The notes beneath the pieces are model-generated. The model made no database searches and was not told the origin of the DNA. It worked only from the letters and a program-made list of their open reading frames with translations. Made by a program: the position numbers and the translations under genes. DNA of 64,000 nt from contig NC_061870.1 of assembly GCF_907164915.1 (NCBI RefSeq), forward strand, positions 7,153,714 through 7,217,713, written 5' to 3'. The DNA comes from Impatiens glandulifera (taxonomy: Eukaryota; Streptophyta; Magnoliopsida; Ericales; Balsaminaceae). Shown here piece by piece: positions 22,847 to 33,439 of the stretch. The stretch's first letter is position 1. Each line of letters opens with the position of its first letter.

Positions 22847-22925
22847 TTCTCTCTCCTAGCTGGCAAGGCCACGTAGGATTCGTGGCCTTGCTTTCGCTAC
22901 TTATTCGTTGGGTTTATCATACCTC
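22847..22925 (-). repeat. MULE right terminal inverted repeat
   Basis: Inverted copy of 14428-14506, ending immediately before the second TTTATTAAA target copy. It probably carries the promoter of the minus-strand transposase, whose ATG is 316 bases inside the repeat. Confidence 0.93.
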
Positions 22926-22934
22926 TTTATTAAA

Positions 22935-23730
22935 TTGATCTTTAAATAATTTTTTAATTTTAGTTAATTTTTTAATTTTCTCTCAATATTTATTACATGT
23001 ATAGTTATTTTAATTATTTTTCTTACTTTAATATAATTATAAATTAGATTTTAAAAATATTTTTACCTTATTTTTTAATTAAAATTTCCAAATAATTTAT
23101 TAAAAAATGATTTTTATATCTTCTCTACTTATTTATTATTTATACAATTAATTAATTTAATTATATTAATTATATTGTAGACACTCATTTTAATTCCCCA
23201 ATTTATAATTTTAAATAATTACGAGCCACCGAAATTTATTCTAAAATATTCCTATACGAGCTCATTCCACGAGTTTAAAAGTAATTAATATTAATTTAGA
23301 AACGGTGTCGTATCAATCTAATTCTAAAATAATTAAAATTCTGGAATATATTTATAAAATATAAAAAATATATATAAATAATAGACAAATTAAATAAACC
23401 TTTGACTACAAGATGTATCTCGCTCACTTTAAAAAGTAGAAACGAGCGAAGATAGTGAGTATGCCCACGAAGAAGGTCAATCACTTGGAAAATTCCCAAA
23501 AAGAGGCGAAACAAATTCAAAATAAGACAACAAAGATAAACGATAAAGGGGAGACGAGCTCGAGTAAAATTTAGATTCATTTTATGATTATTTCTCTTTT
23601 TTATTAATTAAATCTAATTCCTTCACTTATGTTTGCTAAACATTTGAGTGAAAAATGTGATGTGAGGAAGAGGGTGTGGTGAATGCTTGTAATTGTGGTT
23701 TGTATGTTTAGACACTAACCTTTTACATTT
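22935..23730. other. AT-rich spacer right of the MULE
   Basis: No gene, repeat array or transposon end could be recognised. It begins with the MULE target copy. Confidence 0.6.
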
Positions 23731-24843
23731 TAATGCATATATCTTTTATTAGAAAAAACACTGAGTTGAAAACATGTACATGCATTAACGATAACAAGGG
23801 TTGTCACATAGATCTCAAATATCTCTATATTCTTAACCCATTTTCTTCCGATTGTCACACATGGTTCATCACGGCTTATAGAGCTCGATATTCCAAAATA
23901 GGACACTTCGTAGCAAAAGGAATGGAAGAAGACAAAGCCTGAAACGACACAATTTCTCGAGGAGATTTCTACTCACGGTTGGGGTGACGAAACAACCAAC
24001 TCTACTCACGACGAGTTTCTAAGTTTTCCATGCACGCCCAAACCCAAACTACCCTAAACAACGTCGCCTATCCTAAACCTATTCATAACCCTTCCATGGA
24101 AGACGAGAGATCACTTTATGAGTCGGAAAATGAGGAAGAATGTGTTACTATTCAAGAGAGGTACGACACAAGTGGTTTGAGCTATCAAAGGTTAGAAGAG
24201 GAAAGGAGTCAAGTAGTGGCGGAGTGAGTTGGAAGGGCTACCTCGAATACTTAGAGGTTTGAAAAAGAAAGCTCAAACTGAAAGAGGCGAATCCTCAAGG
24301 AGGACATACAAACCCTCTATAGGGGAAACCTCCTTTAACTTGATCTACACAGATTCAAATGATACTAACAACAACAAAGATATTCCTTATGTTGTTAAGA
24401 AGACCGTTGGTATCATTATAAATAGGAATCGAGAAGAGGGCGATCTAGTAATAGAGGAGATTATATATGAAAAACTCATTCACAAACTATATCCTCCTTT
24501 ATAATTTTGTTACTTTTACCTCCACATAATGATTCTACCATGAGTGATGATGTAATAGACAATAGTGTTTTATTTAATGAAGATAATTTCGAGTATGCAT
24601 TTTGCGATGCTTTAACTCCAAAATGAACTTTGAAATGAAACATTAATTAAATAATGAACATGAAAGCGTGTTGGCAACTAAACAAACGATTGAGATTAAT
24701 TTAAATAATGAAGATGACCATCAAATTATTTTAATCGGGCAAAGCTTCAGCGAACAAGAATGTCATGATTTAATTGAATCATTAAAACTAAATAAAGGCG
24801 TTTTGTTTGAGTACACTATAAGAGGATATGATGTGGATGCATG
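23731..24843 (+). pseudogene. Decayed Ty3/gypsy-like polyprotein relic
   Basis: Fragments of coding sequence on plus in shifting frames: 24030-24228 (PKPIHNPSMEDE, rich in Glu), 24229-24504 (ILRGLKKKAQ, VKKTVGIIINR) and 24661-24843. The last reads TIEINLNNEDDHQIILIGQS followed by ECHDLIESLKLNKGVLFEY and stops where the next word should begin. That pattern, a charged linker, then an I.IG.. segment, then a helix ending before the RT, matches the region just upstream of reverse transcriptase in plant Tat/Ogre-like gypsy elements. No RT motif is found, so the rest is missing. Confidence 0.45.
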
Positions 24844-25495
24844 ATGGGATCGATGAATGAAATATAAATGTTAATGTTTTCAAAATTGAGAGTCATCCGA
24901 AATGTGTAAGTAAATTTAAAAAATAAAAAAATAAAAAAAAATAATTATGATAATAATAAGGTGAAATTCATCACAATAAAATCCTAGTTCCAAAACTAGA
25001 GGCATTAAAAATAACAAAAAAAACTAAATAGAAAAGAGAAAAATGGAATCTAAAAAAAATACGATGATTTTCAAACGAGTGTTTGAACTACGTTATGACC
25101 TGATTCCTTAAAAAAAGATACGTAGGCAGCTTACTCTTCAAGCTCAGTCACCACCACACTTCTCTCAAAAGCATTGAGGAAAATAAGATGTCGTTTAGCC
25201 CTTTAACAAAGAAAAAAACAAAAAATAAGGATTTAGAAAACAAGTAGGAATGAGGAATAATCCATTTACTTTGATGATTGTTTCAAAAGAAACTCAATGT
25301 TTTTAAAACTGGAACAAAGGATATCCGAATAAACACTCTCTTAAGTCATACAGACTCTTAAAATGTATGATTTTTCTAAGTGATGCTTTTGGAATTCACA
25401 ACTCAAACTTGAAACCACGTTATCCAATAGAGGCGACTTATGATGGTCATGCGTGAGAACTTGAATGTTTCGGAAACATAATAACAATAAAAGAC
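24844..25495. other. Probable gypsy LTR or leader remnant
   Basis: Contains gaactacgttatgacctgat followed by gatacgtaggcagc at 25087-25120, a phrase I know from LTRs or leaders of plant gypsy elements next to the polyprotein just described. Ends where the copia 5' LTR starts; copia element A appears inserted in this relic. Confidence 0.4.
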
Positions 25496-27069
25496 TGTTA
25501 GATTAAGTTAAAGGGAGAAATCGTTAAATTAAGTTGAATTATGAAAAACATTTTAATTGATTAAAATTAACTTAGTATAATTAAAATGAACACACATGGT
25601 TTTGATGAATGAATAAAACTAAGTTCAGCAATGTATTAATGCGCATGTAAAATCAAAGACACCTGCTTTAGGCAACTAATCGTAAGCAGCTTGCCATCAA
25701 CCGAGTTGCTCAAACAGGAGAGTTCGCTTGAAGTAGAGTTGTTCAAACAGGAGGGTTTGCTAGCATCAGAGTTTCTCAAACAGTAGAGTTCGCTGGCAGT
25801 AGAGTTGTTAAAACATCATAATTCATTGATAGCAGAGTTGCTCAAACGGCAGAGTTCGCTAGCAGTAGAGTTGCTCAAACAGTAGAGTTCGCTGGCAGCA
25901 GAGTTGCTCAAACAGTAGAGTTTCTCAAACACTAGAGTTGCCATCAGTTGAAGACTCACTAACAGTAGAGTTTCCATCAGCTAAAGACTCACTAACAACT
26001 AAGCTGAGCTAAAAGTAGTGTTCGCTGGCATTAGAGCAAAGTTGCCATCAGTTGAAGACTCGCTAATAACATAGTTTCCATCAGTAGGCTCGCTATCATC
26101 TGAGCTGCTCCATCAGTAGAGTTCGGCAACTATCAGTAGAGTTTTCTAGTAGTAGAGCTCATCATCAACAGAGTTCGCTAGAAGCTGAGCTGATCAACAA
26201 CTGAGTTCGATATCAACAGAGTAGCTCATTAGTAGAGTTGATTATCAGCAAAGCTCGGTATCAGCTAAGTTCCACATCATCTGAATGCTTATCAGTTAAG
26301 TCAAGTAGTTGAGCACTCATAAATTGTAATACGACAAAATGTACAACTAGCTCTCTAATCTGACATGCAAAATAATAAACAAATATTTCATTCTCCTACA
26401 CACTAAAACCCTGTACGATAGGCATATGATAAACGTATTGTTGCCACGTATCGACAAAATGGATTCGACTGTTGTCATGCCTTAAGCATAAAAAGGCATG
26501 AGAGAACAACGGTGAAGGGGCTCTCTTAGCTCTTTGAGTTATTTGCAAGTCACTATGTTACGCATACACAAGACGATATACGTTGAGAGACGTTAACATA
26601 CACGGTCACACAAGATAGTTTACTCGATAATCTTTTGTTTCATTCGATGATCATCTTACTTGTGTAATTTGAACATATAGTCGTCTATTCAACAAGATAG
26701 TGTGAGATCTAGAAGTTCAGACAAACAAGTGTTAAGACCTATTATCTGAGTGGGCTTGTGTAACATCTATACAAATCAAAGTCTTCTAATGGAATCCTTC
26801 TGGAAACAGAAGAAGGGGTGACGTATAAGTTTTTATCTCTGAACATCTATAAAATCTTGCGTTGTCTTTTCATTGCTTCATTCATTCTTATATCCGTCGC
26901 TTCAAATCCTGCAAGCATTTTCCGCACTTTAAACCGTTCAAGAGCTTGCTACGATTTGTCCAAGAATAGAAATAGATTTTCAATCCTTAATAGGATTAAA
27001 ATCGTATTTTAGTGAAAAATAAAACAACATTATTCACCCCCCCTACAACTGTTGTCTTCGATCCTAACA
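25496..27069 (+). repeat. 5' LTR of copia element A (1574 bp)
   Basis: Starts TGTTAGATTAAG and ends GATCCTAACA, so short inverted termini (TGTTAG/CTAACA) are present. A degenerate minisatellite occupies 25690-26290. A TATA-like cataaaaagg is at about 26486. Near 26796-26850 lies the conserved hairpin and ggggtgacgta block shared with the other three copia LTRs. The start is confirmed by the matching sequence after the polypurine tract at 33333. Confidence 0.85.
25690..26290 (+). repeat. Degenerate ~33-bp minisatellite in LTR A
   Basis: Repeats of gagttgctcaaacagtagag and ttcgctggcagcag, progressively diverging to the right into agttgccatcagttgaagac units. About 18-20 copies. Confidence 0.85.
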
Positions 27070-27071
27070 AG

Positions 27072-27086
27072 TGGTATTAGAGTAGG
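27072..27086 (+). promoter_or_regulatory. Primer-binding site of copia element A
   Basis: TGGTATTAGAGTAGG just after the LTR resembles TGGTATCAGAGC, the initiator-Met-tRNA site of plant copia elements, with two or three changes. Confidence 0.8.
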
Positions 27087-27121
27087 TTTTCTATTCTTAA
27101 GCTACTACAGGTATCTGAATC

Positions 27122-28550
27122 ATGTCTTACCTAAAGAAGATTCAAATGTTCTCAAAGGAAGACTATGATGACTAAAAGATCAGAATGCAAGCACATCTGG
27201 CGGCACAAGTTGAAGACATGTGATATGTCATCATAGATGGTCCCTTGAAGATATTAAAGGTCAACACAACCACAAATACAATGGAGGGTGCTCCTCATAT
27301 GAAGGAGAAACCCAAATACGAGTGGACTACTAAAGACAAGAGGAAGGCCAACCTCAATAACGTGGCAAAAGACATCCTTTATACAACTTTGGACAAGAAT
27401 ATGTTCAACAAGATAAAATCATATTCCTCTATCAAAGAGATCTGGAAGAATCTGACTCAACTTTGTGAAGGCAACAACCAAACAAAAGAAAACAAGCTGA
27501 TGGTTTCCACACAAAAGTTCGACAGCATTAGGATGTGCCCGGATGAGACTATGACTAAGTTCGACGAAATATTTAGTAGCATAGTCATCGAACTCTCAAC
27601 CATGGGAAAGGTATATAGAAACAGTGAGTTGTTATCAAAGCTATGAGAGCTTTTGCCTAGAGAATGGGATATCAAAAACAATGGCTATGAGGGAATCCAA
27701 GGACCTCGACAAGATCGAGTTGTATGATCTTCTTACTAATCTTAAGGCCTATGAGTTTGAGATAAACTCAAGGAATGAGGAAGAACCATCCACCTCCATC
27801 ACAACACAAACATTGGTGACTGATGAAGAGCCACCTGCTTCGACATCTAACAAGTCTGCTGAATAGATTAGTAATGACGTGATGTCATTATTTGTCAAAA
27901 AGTTTGGCAAATTAATGAGGAACAATCATTCTAACTCTAATCTTAATAGAAATAATTTTAAAAATGAGTTTAATGCTAATTTAAAATGTTTTAATTGTGA
28001 CAGAACATGTTACTTCATGGATGACTACAAGAAACCCAGAAGGGATGACAAGAAACCATTCAAGAGGAAGTACAATGAGGATCGCAAATCTTCCTTGAAC
28101 AAGAAGGAACAGAAGGCTCTGCTTGCTAAGGAAAGCAAGAGAAAATGGGCTAAAAGTGATTCCGATGAGAGATCTTTAAGTGAAAGTGAGGAAGAAATTG
28201 TCAAATGCTTCATGGCAGATGACAACGAGGTATTTGATTTCACCCCTGATAAATTCACAAGAGATGATTTAATTACTGCACTCAATGACATGGTCATTGA
28301 GTACAAGAAACTATCATATCTTTTTAACGAAATAAATTTGAAAACAAATATAACAATATAAGTTTCTCAACTCAAAATAATGAACTAGAAGTTTTGAAAA
28401 ATAAAATGAATGAGCTATCAGTTGAGAATGAGAATCTTAAAGAAACAATTCAGAGTTTATATGTTCAAAATCAAAGATTAAACTATGTAGTTGGTTCATG
28501 GACTAAGCTTGGAAATGCTCTTAAGAAGTTTCATGAGAATTAAAGGCTTT
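27122..28550 (+). pseudogene. Copia A gag (nucleocapsid) pseudogene
   Basis: Starts MSYLKKIQMFSKEDYDD, then TAA where the family has Trp, and again TGA after VEDM where Trp is expected. Capsid helices follow (27245-27646: DKNMFNKIKSYSSIKEIW, KENKLMVSTQKFDSI). A frame change lies near 27640, and the UBN2-like part continues to 27866. The zinc knuckle (CFNCDRTCYF, about 27987) has lost the His and final Cys. A C-terminal coiled-coil-like stretch (LNDMVIEYKKLSYLFNEI) runs to 28360 and then out of frame to about 28540. Clearly non-functional. Confidence 0.85.
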
Positions 28551-28959
28551 TCGGATGAAAATCCGGTTTGGAATTTGTTGGGGGCAATTCAACTAAGTCC
28601 TGCAACAAGTTGAACCCGATAAAAGGCAAACTTAATTTCATAAGTTTTGTCAAGGGAAATTCAACTGAAATTTGAACTAATCAAAACTGTAATAATTTGA
28701 CTCTTAAATATAAATTAAATATGTTAAGTCAACTGACCAAAAGTCAAGCTAACTTAAGCCCAAAAACAGGGCAATTGGTCTGGTACTCACAAACCTGACA
28801 GAAAGGTAGAAATATTTTTTATCAAATTTTTTTTTCTAAAATTAACGGATCATCAACAAGTATAAAGAAATCTGCCAAGTCTAAAACATACACATTATTA
28901 AAAACACAAAATGGAAGATCCATAAAAATAACTCAAGTATAGATCCCCAAGGGACTAAT

Positions 28960-29996
28960 TAACAATTGACCCAAATAAATTGGGTACCAAAGCTGTCAAT
29001 GTTTATATGCGTAGGTAAAACAGGACAACAACATTATATGGACTTAAGCAAGCTCCTAGAGCTTGATTACATCATCTTTGGGTCAACTAACCCCAAATTA
29101 TGTGAAAAGTTCTCCAAGTTGATGCAAGACAAATTTGAGATGAGCATGATGGGCGAGCTAACGTTCTTCCTTGGACTTCAAGTTAGACAAATTGAAAATG
29201 GAATATTTATAAATCAAGCTAAGTATACCAAGGAATTACTGAAGAAATGCGGTATGGAGAATTTCCAACTGCCTCAACTCCCATGAACTCATCGAGTAAA
29301 CTAGACAAAGATGAAGGCGGTCAAGATGTTGATATCACAACTTATCGAGGGATCATTGGCTCCCTACTCTATCTGATAGTCAGCCGACCAGATATCATGT
29401 TTGTTGTTAGAGTATGTGGAAGATTTCAGGATAATACTATACAATCTCATTACATAACTGCTAAACGTATTTTGAAATATCTTAAGGGAACTCAATGTGT
29501 TGGACTTTAGTATCCAAAGTATTCTAGTTTCAACTTAATTAGTTACTCTGATGCAGACTATGTAGGATGTAAGATTGACTAGAAAAGCACTAGTGGAATG
29601 TGTCAGTTCCTTGGTGATCGTCTGATTTCGTGGTTTAGCAAGAAGCAAACTTCTATTTCCATTTCAACAACAGAAGTAGAGTACCTTACTGTTGGCAGCT
29701 GCTGTGCTCAACTACTATGGAGTCAACAACAACTGAGGGACTTTGGCATTAAGGCAGAAAACTCGTCAATCTTTTGTGAAAACACTAGTGCCATAACGAT
29801 CACATATAATCCGATGTTGTACTCAAGGGCAAAGCATATCGACATTCGACGCCACTTCATTCGGGACCATGTAGCGTAGAAGCACGTCCGGTTTGAATAC
29901 GTGCTAACCAATCAACAAGTGGCTGATATCTTCAAAAATTCACTCCCCGAGACTAAGTTTTCTTACTTTAGAAATATTTTAGGTCTTTTAGTTTAA
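28960..29996 (+). pseudogene. Copia A pol fragment: end of RT plus RNase H
   Basis: Reading begins in linker sequence (INWVPKLS) and enters RT at DYIIFGSTNPKLCEKF; in the intact relative at 58620 the equivalent is [15 protein letters not shown]. So the deletion junction falls inside the YxDD active-site motif and removed protease, integrase and the RT front. Then [20 protein letters not shown], the thumb, and RNase H: YSDADYVGCKID, STTEVEYLTVGS, SAITITYNPM, AKHIDIRRHFIRDHV. Stops at 29508 and 29580 and a frameshift near 29283 break it. It ends at about 29996, where the downstream copia pol also ends (FRNxLGL). Confidence 0.85.
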
Positions 29997-30640
29997 ATTA
30001 ATTAATCATGCATAAACTTAGGGTGAATCGGATGGTCAGCTGATAAGCCAAACATGTTGAAACAACTGTCTCTAACTTAGTTGAAAGAAGAGTCGGTTGA
30101 TGACACTGCACATCAGACGAGGATATGCATAAGCAACTTGTAATTTCAGTAGAGTAATGACACTCAGCTAATAGGCAAAGTTTGATGTCGGTACTGTATA
30201 TCAACTGAATATTACGCGCTATCAGCTGAGTACTTCAACTCACCTGATGAGAAAGGTATGGTGTCAAGCATAGTATATCAGTTGTTATTGTGCGTTAGTA
30301 GAATGCCTTCAACAGAGTAGTGTCACTCAGCTGAAATACAAGGCATGCGGACAACACGGTACGTCAGCTGTCTTAGTGAGTATCAGTCGATGATTCTTTA
30401 GATGAGTGGAACAATATTTCGACCTTATCAATACGCTGTAGCATTATCTCCCTTAGGATAATGAACGGTCACATTTATAAACTATTTTTTTTAAAATAAA
30501 TACTTCCCTTTATTTTTTTTAAATTATGTATGCCAACTTTTGTTCAAATAACATGAAGACACGTGAATTGTCATGTTATATAAATATGTGACCAACATTT
30601 CTAAACGATTCACATCCTCTCTTGAAATCCGCATCTACAA
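29997..30640 (+). other. Spacer between pol and env-like ORF, with a TATA-like box
   Basis: About 640 bases of cagctga/cagctaa-rich, loosely repeated sequence. The first 200 bases resemble the 393-base pol-LTR spacer at 59549-59940 (shared aagcaacttg.aattt). At 30572-30585 is tgttatataaatat, 56 bases before the ATG of the env-like ORF, so an internal promoter is possible. Confidence 0.5.
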
Positions 30641-33209
30641 TGACGTCTTTCTCTCAAAACATCATGCAAGTAGACTTCGAGTCTGTCTACACTCTAGCGA
30701 TTCCTAACATGGTGGAGATCTTCCAATCCCTAGAGGCAACCGACCTAAAGAAGTTCCTAGGGGGAACCAACAACGTACACAAAGAAGAGGTACGCTAGTT
30801 TTTATCGACAACGAAGGTCTTCGAGGACAACATCCAATGCATGGTGAAAGGAACCGAGCTCACTTTCTTAGAAGAGGCATTTGCCGAACACTTTGAGCTT
30901 CCGACGGAACAGATCATCGCCTTCGACCAGATACCGGAAGCTGCGATTAAGGAGATGCAAACAAATTTCTCAGAATTCTCTCAACTCATTCCTTTTCATG
31001 GAAAGAAGAAAATGATGAAACCATAATATCGTCTACTCGATCATATTGTAGCAAAATCCCTTCGAGCAAATCTAGGGTTCTTCGACGCATACACTCAAGA
31101 CCGCATCGATAATGGTGGGCATCACAAAAGGAATGTCCATTAACTAGTCATCAGTCCTTTTCACAACCCTAATGACCTTGGTGACGCTCCCGAAGAAGCA
31201 TCATAATGGATTTTCTGTGCAGATGGAGCAGGCTGCTCGAGCACTTCAAGGTAAACGTAGGAAGGGGAGTGATCATCCATTCATTTAGGATTCTGACCAA
31301 TAGGACGGTTAGTAACTACATTCTCAAGATAAGAGGGGTGCAGGACTCCAGCCTCGAAATATCCGCACAACCGTCAAGCGGACAATCTACAACCCTCTCC
31401 TAGCGACCAACATCAGGAAAGATAAGGAGGCTGAAAGTTGAGGAATCTACTGAAAGCTCAAGCAATCGAGCCCTTGACTCAACAAGAGAGTCAGATGAGA
31501 CTGTTTCTAAGACCAAGAAGACACGACTAGAGGAACAACAGCAGTAGAGGTAACAACAGACTTTGATGTAGTAATTGAAGTAAATGTCACTACAGTCCCT
31601 GCTACAACTCCTGAGGTAACCCCTGCAATGGTACCAACCGAAGCGTCAACTAAACGTCATGTCGTAGTACCAGTTGAAGCACCAGCTGCAGTGTTAGCTA
31701 ATAATATTGCTGAAAGACCAACTGTAACGTGAACTTAAGGCCCTGTTGCAGCGCAACCAATAGCAACAAATTTACCAGTAACTGTTTCATTAATAACTTT
31801 CTCACCAGCAGCTACCGTAGTAGTAGCTCCAGCTGCTAAAGGTATCCAAATAAGAGAACCAGTCCCAATTATTGCACGACTTGCCGAAGTTGCAGGTAAA
31901 GGAAAATAAATTGAGATCGTTTAACCCAAGGCTCCCTCCTTAGAACAACTCAACATAGATCTGATAATGGAGGAGATCGAGGAGAAAGCGAATGAAAGGC
32001 TGACACTCTTCGACAACTAGAGTGATAGGAGGATTCACGGTAGGTTCTCTGATTTCCTAACAGTCGAGAAGATTGAAGGGCTAATACTTTAAGAGAACAT
32101 AATCCTAAAGTGGGACTCCACTACCAACATACAAGAAGCTCTCAAAAGGAGGGAGTTAGTTGCAGTCAACGTTAGAGGAGCTAACATGCAAACACTCCTT
32201 CGCTAGAGAATGGCTAATTACAGGCCAACGGACAAAACCACATGGCTAGATGCCAGAGTTAATGAGAAACTACAACAAATCCTAGAATCACTCAGCTTGG
32301 GATCCATGACAATCAAACATGGTATTGAATCTTTCGGGGTTTCTAAGCTACCATGGGAACCACTCAATGCATCTAGCACTAGTCCTCTGACATCCCACTC
32401 AACGGAAGTGTTCGACTCAAATCCTCCACCCGAGTTAGCTTTAGTCAATTTAGTGTTGAGCAACCTAGCTTGCGAGCAACAACTCTTCCCAACCGAGCAG
32501 TAAACCTTCCCAACTGCATCCAGTCTCTCTACACCAGCAACTGAAATAATCACAGACATCTATGATGAGATTCAACATTCTAATTTCTAACCTCCAGTGT
32601 TGAAACAGGTACCTCATCCACGATCATCTCCATCTCCAAAAGAGCCTATGCCAGCCGCTGACAAGGAAGTAGCCATTCAGGAATATAAACAGGTTCTTCC
32701 CCTAAAAATCATACTAGTTGTCTCAACACATTAACAATAGACTCCTCATTCAACAGAGGAGTCATCACAAAGGATGATGGATCTCCACGGCTTTATTAAG
32801 GACTCCCTTGCTCCCCTGCAACAGAGCATTTCCATTCTCTTTGGAGAAATGAAATCTCTCAAGGAGCGGGTGTTAGTTTCCTCGACAACATCAGCCCAAG
32901 ACCAACTTCTTGACCAGGTCACAAAGGGTAATCTATAGATTTCAATAATCAAGGAATCATTGAGCATGCTCAAAAGCGTATTAAGCAATTCCCTGAGCAC
33001 TCACAACAAGGAGCTCTCCGCAAAATCGATATAATCAGAATGCAGATTGCTGAAGTCACGGACTTCCTTAAATGATCAGGGGATGCTAATATTAAAAAGG
33101 GAGAAAGTAATAAAGGGAAAGCATTGAGGGGGAAACCAAGAAGGGGAAACCAGGAAGGGGAAGGTAGCAAGGCAAACAGGTCAGCTGGAGCGGGCTCAAG
33201 CAAGCTATA
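30641..33209 (+). pseudogene. Env-like third ORF of copia element A, broken
   Basis: Starts MTSFSQNIMQVDFESVYTLA with a TAG at 30797. The conserved plant-transposon domain follows: LTFLEEAFAEHFELPTEQI, YRLLDHIVAKSLRANLG (after a stop at 31024), then EHFKVNVGRGVIIHSF and LTNRTVSNYILK. A Thr/Pro/Ala-rich stretch (31550-31900) and a C-terminal coil (FIKDSLAPLQQSISILFGEM, about 32785-32850) lead to a Lys/Gly/Arg-rich tail ending SAGAGSSKL at 33209. At least six stops or frame changes occur. I recognise the family only as the env-like/hypothetical protein of SIRE-type elements; no transmembrane envelope features are evident. Confidence 0.6.
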
Positions 33210-33318
33210 AGAGAAAAAGATAGACAATGAATATTTTACTTATTTATATTTATCAATATCTATATCTATATATTTATCTATAGTTCCTTGTGCATCATCA
33301 CTTAGTATTAAAATTATC

Positions 33319-33396
33319 AAAAAGGGGGAAATTGTTAGATTAAGTTAAAGGGGGAAATCGTTTAATTAAGTTGAATTATGAAAAAAGTTAAAAGTT
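33319..33396 (+). repeat. Polypurine tract and truncated 3' LTR of copia element A
   Basis: aaaaagggggaaat precedes TGTTAGATTAAG. About 54 bases match the 5' LTR nearly perfectly, to ttgaattatgaaaaa, then similarity stops. Confidence 0.85.
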
Positions 33397-33439
33397 CGGT
33401 TTATTCGTTTGTAAAAAAGATAAGCAATGTCCCTTCGTA

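Larger units (their letters stand above)
14428..22925. mobile_element. Complete Mutator-like element (MULE) with MURA transposase and Ulp1 protease gene
   Basis: An 8498-base element bounded by a perfect 9-base target duplication, TTTATTAAA, at 14419-14427 and 22926-22934. Its ends are long imperfect inverted repeats of about 79 bases beginning GAG. Inside are two convergent genes: a Ulp1/C48-type protease gene on plus (14694-19157) and a FAR1/MURA-type transposase on minus (22531-19723). MULEs that carry Ulp1-like proteases are known in plants (Kaonashi in Arabidopsis, CUMULE in melon). The transposase frame is open throughout, so this copy may be recent or still mobile, although the protease frame has one stop. 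Four arrays of a palindromic minisatellite occupy introns and the intergenic gap. Confidence 0.95.
25496..33396 (+). mobile_element. Ty1/copia (SIRE-like) element A, internally deleted, 3' LTR truncated
   Basis: Order: 5' LTR 25496-27069, primer-binding site, gag 27122-28360, leftover gag-pol linker, a pol fragment from the middle of RT to RNase H (about 29000-29996), an env-like ORF region (30641-33209), a polypurine tract (33319-33331) and only about 64 bases of 3' LTR starting TGTTAGATTAAG. A third ORF after pol is a feature of the SIRE/Maximus lineage. Protease, integrase and the front of RT are missing. The 3' LTR stops matching the 5' LTR near 33390 and passes directly into element B's env-like region. 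Confidence 0.82.
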
